From Sphingomonas sp. Leaf357 (GTDB lineage: Bacteria > Pseudomonadota > Alphaproteobacteria > Sphingomonadales > Sphingomonadaceae): a DNA stretch of 64,000 nucleotides. This document shows, one piece after another, positions 60,624 to 64,000 of this stretch. The notes under the pieces were generated by a model that saw nothing but the letters and a program-made list of their open reading frames with translations, did no database searches and was not told the origin of the DNA. Positions within the stretch are counted from its first letter, which is position 1, and each line of letters starts with the position of its first letter. The stretch covers positions 614,001-678,000 of the forward strand of contig NZ_LMPM01000001.1 in assembly GCF_001423845.1 (NCBI RefSeq), in the 5' to 3' direction. The translations under genes and the position numbers were made by a program.

Positions 60624-62284
60624 TAAAGGCCTTCTACGATCAGGTCTGTGGTGCGCGAAGGGACCGGCAGCGACCGGCCGCCCAGCGTTACGCGATTTGC
60701 CGAACCACCGATCGTTGCGGCATCTATGCCGATAGTGTTGATGTGCAGACCCTTGGCGCTCCCGACGAGGGCAATGCCGCTCGCAAAAGCATTTTCTTGC
60801 CCGGACAGAGAAATCTTGACCGTCCCGTGGTCGCAATCGCGCAGCATCACGCCGCTCCCGCCAACGCGCGAGTCCGGATTGCCGATCGTCAACTCCAGTC
60901 GAAATCCGCTGCATTGGGCAAATGCCCCAGGCCTCGCATGTTCCAGGATCTTGAGGCCACTTACCTGCAGACCGCGACTGGCGATCGCCGCGACACCGAT
61001 GGCTTGGCCGCGAGCATTCGTGTTCATCGTGCCGGCAAGCTGTCCGCCAGTGACGCTCGCAGCGCCACGCATCTGCCGGAACCGCAAGGCGGCTTCGGCG
61101 CCAGGGGCAACCGCGACGTACGGATCGCTGATGTCGATCAAACCCTGGGGTGCCACGTCAAGGACATCGATACCGACCTGACCACATTGATCGATGATGG
61201 GCATGTGAATGTGGAGATTGATGTGCCCATGCCGCGCACGGGCTCCGATCGCCGCGCTCTGGCCGTCGATCCGGATACCGGTTGCCACGCCTGCGGTTTC
61301 GAAATCAGTCACGAAGGTATCGGCGAAAGCGCCTTCGAGCAAAAGGCCGATAGCATCCGCGACGGCCGGGGTGCCGCCAATCGTGGCATTGCAATTCCGC
61401 ATGAACAGCGAGGCGTTGCCGCCAGCCAGCCCGATGTCGCGGGATCCATCGAGCAGGAAGCCGTGATAGCGCTGCATGGTCTGTCGACCCGGTAGCGATC
61501 GAAAGGCCACGCAATCGTTCAACGTGCTGCGGACGAGCCCGCATATGGCAAAACCAACGCCATGCTCGAATGCGCTTACCTGCTGAAAATCGGCGAATAG
61601 CAGAAACTGAGCACGCAGACCGGCCGGTAGCCTGGCACCCGCCACATCGACCGGCAGAGAGCGGTTCAGAGCGATCGACCGTATGGACACGTTCTGACAG
61701 AAATCGTTTACCATGGCCGGCGCGGCGGCAGGCCCCGCCCGCATTACATCCGCCGTGCCGCTGGTCACGATGATCCGGGTGCCCTGACGCGGCCCGGTTC
61801 CCCGAAAACCGCTCCCCTCGATGCAGCAAAATGGGCGATCCACCACGAAGGTGTCGGAGATGTAGTAATCGGCCGCAAGCAACCGCAGCGCCGGATGAGC
61901 GCGCAGACAGGCGCGGAGCGCGGGCAGGCTATCGCTGGCTGCGTCGCCGGGCACTGCACCCCACCATTCGGGATGCGCACAGGCGATCCGGCTGCGATTG
62001 AGGTCTACCGTTCCACCTCCAGTGAAGATCGATGCGATGGGAGCGAGCAAGCCCCCAAGCAAGGTCAGCGTTCGACCCGAAGCGATATCGATCGTTGCAC
62101 CGGGCTGAACCTGTAGGTCGCCCTTGATCGTCATATTGCTCGTGACACGATGGATGCCGGGTTGAAGGATGAGACTTGCTGCCGGGGTGTCGCCCAGGGA
62201 TGCCGGAACGGCGAGCGCAGGCGCGCCGAGAATGGCCGCCGATGCCGGGAGGAAGGCGCGTCGAGATATGCGGGGGCCCGTCAC
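60623..62284 (-). CDS. Tat-exported right-handed beta-helix protein
   Basis: A 553-residue secreted protein. The N-terminus is a twin-arginine signal (ISRRAFLPASAAILGAPALA). The next part has HPEWWGAVPGDAASDSLPAL near residue 110, resembling the start of the pectate-lyase-type beta-helix found in phage tailspikes and polysaccharide-active proteins (NPEWFGAKGDGVTDDT in others). The rest is a repetitive, Gly/Asp/Ile-rich beta-helix (GFRLELTIGNPDSR, SGVMLRDCDHGTVKI). Catalytic residues cannot be located. It is embedded between two glycosyltransferase genes and overlaps both, so it may modify or cut the glycan they build. Confidence 0.82.
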   Translation of the reverse strand: MTGPRISRRAFLPASAAILGAPALAVPASLGDTPAASLILQPGIHRVTSNMTIKGDLQVQPGATIDIASGRTLTLLGGLLAPIASIFTGGGTVDLNRSRIACAHPEWWGAVPGDAASDSLPALRACLRAHPALRLLAADYYISDTFVVDRPFCCIEGSGFRGTGPRQGTRIIVTSGTADVMRAGPAAAPAMVNDFCQNVSIRSIALNRSLPVDVAGARLPAGLRAQFLLFADFQQVSAFEHGVGFAICGLVRSTLNDCVAFRSLPGRQTMQRYHGFLLDGSRDIGLAGGNASLFMRNCNATIGGTPAVADAIGLLLEGAFADTFVTDFETAGVATGIRIDGQSAAIGARARHGHINLHIHMPIIDQCGQVGIDVLDVAPQGLIDISDPYVAVAPGAEAALRFRQMRGAASVTGGQLAGTMNTNARGQAIGVAAIASRGLQVSGLKILEHARPGAFAQCSGFRLELTIGNPDSRVGGSGVMLRDCDHGTVKISLSGQENAFASGIALVGSAKGLHINTIGIDAATIGGSANRVTLGGRSLPVPSRTTDLIVEGL

Positions 62285-63678
62285 CCGCTGTGTCGCGAGA
62301 GTGCTGCTTCGCTCGTCGCGCTCACGGGTATCGGACGTTGAATGCCCGGCAGCAGCGGCCAGTCACGTCGATAGCGCCAACGATTTTTCCAGCCTTGGGC
62401 TCTGATGTCGACCCAGACGTCCCGTACCGTGGTCGCCGACAGAAAAATGGCGATCAGGATCATCAGGCCCGGACGCAAGAACATGCCGAGCCCAATGCTG
62501 AACTGGACCTCGACGGAGTGACCGACCAGGAAGCTGTCTCGAATGATCGGGGGAATGTAACCGATCGCGATGTCACCGGGCAGACAGAGAATGTAACAGC
62601 ATAGGATGGCAAGCGGCCGACCGATGCCACGCCACGGTTCCATGAATACGAACAGGATGACCATCGTCTCGGTATAGCCGCCCGCTTCCGAACTGATGAG
62701 CGCCAACACGGTGCCGAAGAAGGCCACGCGATAGGCCGGAACGACCTCGGGCCTCAGCCATGTCGCTATCACCCCCACGATTACCGACACTTGACCGAAG
62801 AGCGTGAGCAGCGGCACGACTACCAATCCGATCTCCACCGTACGCGATCCGATCACGGCCGTCGTCGGGAAGGTCTCGCCCTGCAACAGGGAAATCAGCG
62901 GCTGATAGGTAACAGAGTACCAGATATCGAGCACCTGCGACGCGATGAAACCGCTGGAATAATCGGTGATGTTGGTCACGATCTCCCGCGGCGTGCCTGC
63001 GCCCAATATACCATAGCTCAACAAGTATATGATGACGGTCGACAGCAATGCACCTTCCACCCACAACCATCGACGTTTGAGCGCTTGGGCAGCAATCGCA
63101 GCGATAAGATAGACTTTGAAATTTACCGCGGCCCCGGCGAACATCCAGCGCAGTCGCGTGGACCGCAGCAACGGGCCATAGGCGAGAAGCATCGCCGTGA
63201 AACAGAGCAGCAGGATGTTGCCACGCTCCAGAGCGAACATCATCGGCATGCCGGTGGCCAACGCGAACGAACGCGGCAGCGCGGTGCGCCGATCGATCTT
63301 GAGATACGACATCGCGATCAACACGATGTTGAGGACGAAGATGGCATGCAGTGCCACCAGGCCGACCCAGTCACAATCCCGTGCCGGAAGCCCCTCGGCG
63401 CCGACATAGCAGCCTGCTTTTCCCAGCAGTCGGATCACCACGAAGGACAAAGGAGGATAAATCGTGCGCCAACTGTCGTAGGCGCCTTTGTCATGTGCCC
63501 AATATGCGGTGTTGAACCAGTCCATAAAGCTGTCGCTGGGTTCATAGAAAAACGGCTGCGGCAATTGGCCGTATGCGTACAGCCACCAGAGCGCACGGAC
63601 CAACAGGGCCGCTACGGCAAGCCCCATGACATGCTCGAGCCAGTGTCCACGTCGCGATTGCGCGGCCCCGCTTGTCAC
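62281..63678 (-). CDS. GT87/DUF2029-like polytopic glycosyltransferase
   Basis: A 465-residue membrane protein with about ten helices. The long first loop FFYEPSDSFMDWFNTAYWAH with RTIYPPLSFVVIRLLG resembles the polyprenyl-phosphate-mannose-dependent GT87 family (conserved acidic residue and YPP). ALERGNILLLCFTAML later is also typical of that family. It overlaps the GtrA-like gene upstream and the Tat beta-helix gene downstream by four bases each. Donor and acceptor are unknown. Confidence 0.75.
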   Translation of the reverse strand: MTSGAAQSRRGHWLEHVMGLAVAALLVRALWWLYAYGQLPQPFFYEPSDSFMDWFNTAYWAHDKGAYDSWRTIYPPLSFVVIRLLGKAGCYVGAEGLPARDCDWVGLVALHAIFVLNIVLIAMSYLKIDRRTALPRSFALATGMPMMFALERGNILLLCFTAMLLAYGPLLRSTRLRWMFAGAAVNFKVYLIAAIAAQALKRRWLWVEGALLSTVIIYLLSYGILGAGTPREIVTNITDYSSGFIASQVLDIWYSVTYQPLISLLQGETFPTTAVIGSRTVEIGLVVVPLLTLFGQVSVIVGVIATWLRPEVVPAYRVAFFGTVLALISSEAGGYTETMVILFVFMEPWRGIGRPLAILCCYILCLPGDIAIGYIPPIIRDSFLVGHSVEVQFSIGLGMFLRPGLMILIAIFLSATTVRDVWVDIRAQGWKNRWRYRRDWPLLPGIQRPIPVSATSEAALSRHSG

Positions 63679-64000
63679 GCCGCCTTGCCCATAAAGACGA
63701 GATGCTTCAGCGCGAAATAATTGACGATCGACACGATACCGGCCGCCAATAGCCCGGCCAGGTATGGCGACACGATAAATTGTGCAATTGCTGCAAGTGT
63801 AGCCAAGCCGACGAGATAATTTACGGCATAGGACAGCAAGAAACGCAATTTCGCCGGATCGGCATCGCGAAAGACATGCCGGCTATACGTCAGATAGTTG
63901 AACGCCACGCCGAGCGTGTGCGCAACAAGTTGCGCGGCATACATATTGAGACCCAGCCACACCAACAGCGCATACATGCCCAGACCGAAAGCGGTGTTGG
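63675..64000 (-). CDS. GtrA-like membrane protein, partial
   Basis: A small polytopic protein of the GtrA family, which typically moves lipid-linked sugars across the inner membrane. Motifs: AHTLGVAFNYLTYSRHVF and the last helix IVSIVNYFALKHLVF. An ATG at 63977 is available, but codons before it continue as NTAFGLG, matching the conserved first helix of GtrA (GxxNTxxGxG), so the gene very probably extends beyond the right edge. Its stop overlaps the start of the GT87-like gene (ATGA). Confidence 0.85.
   Translation of the reverse strand, partial: NTAFGLGMYALLVWLGLNMYAAQLVAHTLGVAFNYLTYSRHVFRDADPAKLRFLLSYAVNYLVGLATLAAIAQFIVSPYLAGLLAAGIVSIVNYFALKHLVFMGKAA

Overview
The window is a GC-rich alphaproteobacterial chromosome segment, most likely from a sphingomonad (Sphingomonas or a close relative). 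This is inferred from three large TonB-dependent receptors, a Shemin-pathway 5-aminolevulinate synthase, a flagellar cluster with an FlbD-type sigma-54 activator and CtrA-like sites, and dispersed palindromic repeats typical of that group. No rRNA, tRNA, CRISPR array, IS element or phage module was seen.

Layout. (1) 1-3.7 kb: the end of a histidine kinase, a convergent receiver-only regulator, a chemoreceptor and a DUF2332 protein. (2) 3.8-9.0 kb: two tandem paralogous TonB-dependent receptors. (3) 9.6-14.4 kb: housekeeping genes (dprA, plsY, murI, ALAS hemA, DUF695, DUF3429). (4) 14.4-54.2 kb: an almost complete flagellar locus. The minus strand carries motAB and flgBCDEFGHIJKL. The plus strand carries a second stator-like pair with flgA, then flgMN, a flagellar lytic transglycosylase with flhA and fliA, and a diguanylate cyclase. 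A TonB-dependent receptor and flagellin fliC follow on the minus strand. The plus strand then continues with flbD-fliEFGHIJ, fliKLMNOPQR-flhB, fliDS and a receiver protein. (5) 54.4-58.6 kb: siroheme synthase, lysA, a small lipoprotein, argH and a TlpA-like thioredoxin. (6) 58.9-64 kb: a tightly overlapping operon of a GtrA-like protein, two polytopic glycosyltransferases and a Tat-exported beta-helix protein, running off the window.

The most informative signal is the regulatory wiring of the flagellar locus, which can be read from the bases. Four near-perfect sigma-54 promoters (TGGCMCG-N4-TTGCT type) precede flgB, the stator-like/flgA operon, the transglycosylase-flhA-fliA operon and fliK. 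A cluster of TTGCCG/CGGCAA inverted repeats lies between the divergent flgB and stator-like promoters. The same palindrome lies upstream of flbD beside a near-consensus CtrA box. Sigma-28-like elements with constant 11-bp spacing precede flgM, fliD and, more weakly, fliC. This supports a cascade CtrA -> FlbD/sigma-54 -> FliA/FlgM -> filament genes.

Oddities include a FliM without the N-terminal CheY-binding motif, an FlgH without any cysteine, an FlgJ reduced to its rod-binding half, a repeat element inside the flgI signal-peptide region, and a repeat whose end supplies the ribosome-binding purines of fliR (TTG start). At least six families of imperfect inverted repeats are scattered through the locus, and argH and tlpA have start codons that overlap head to head.
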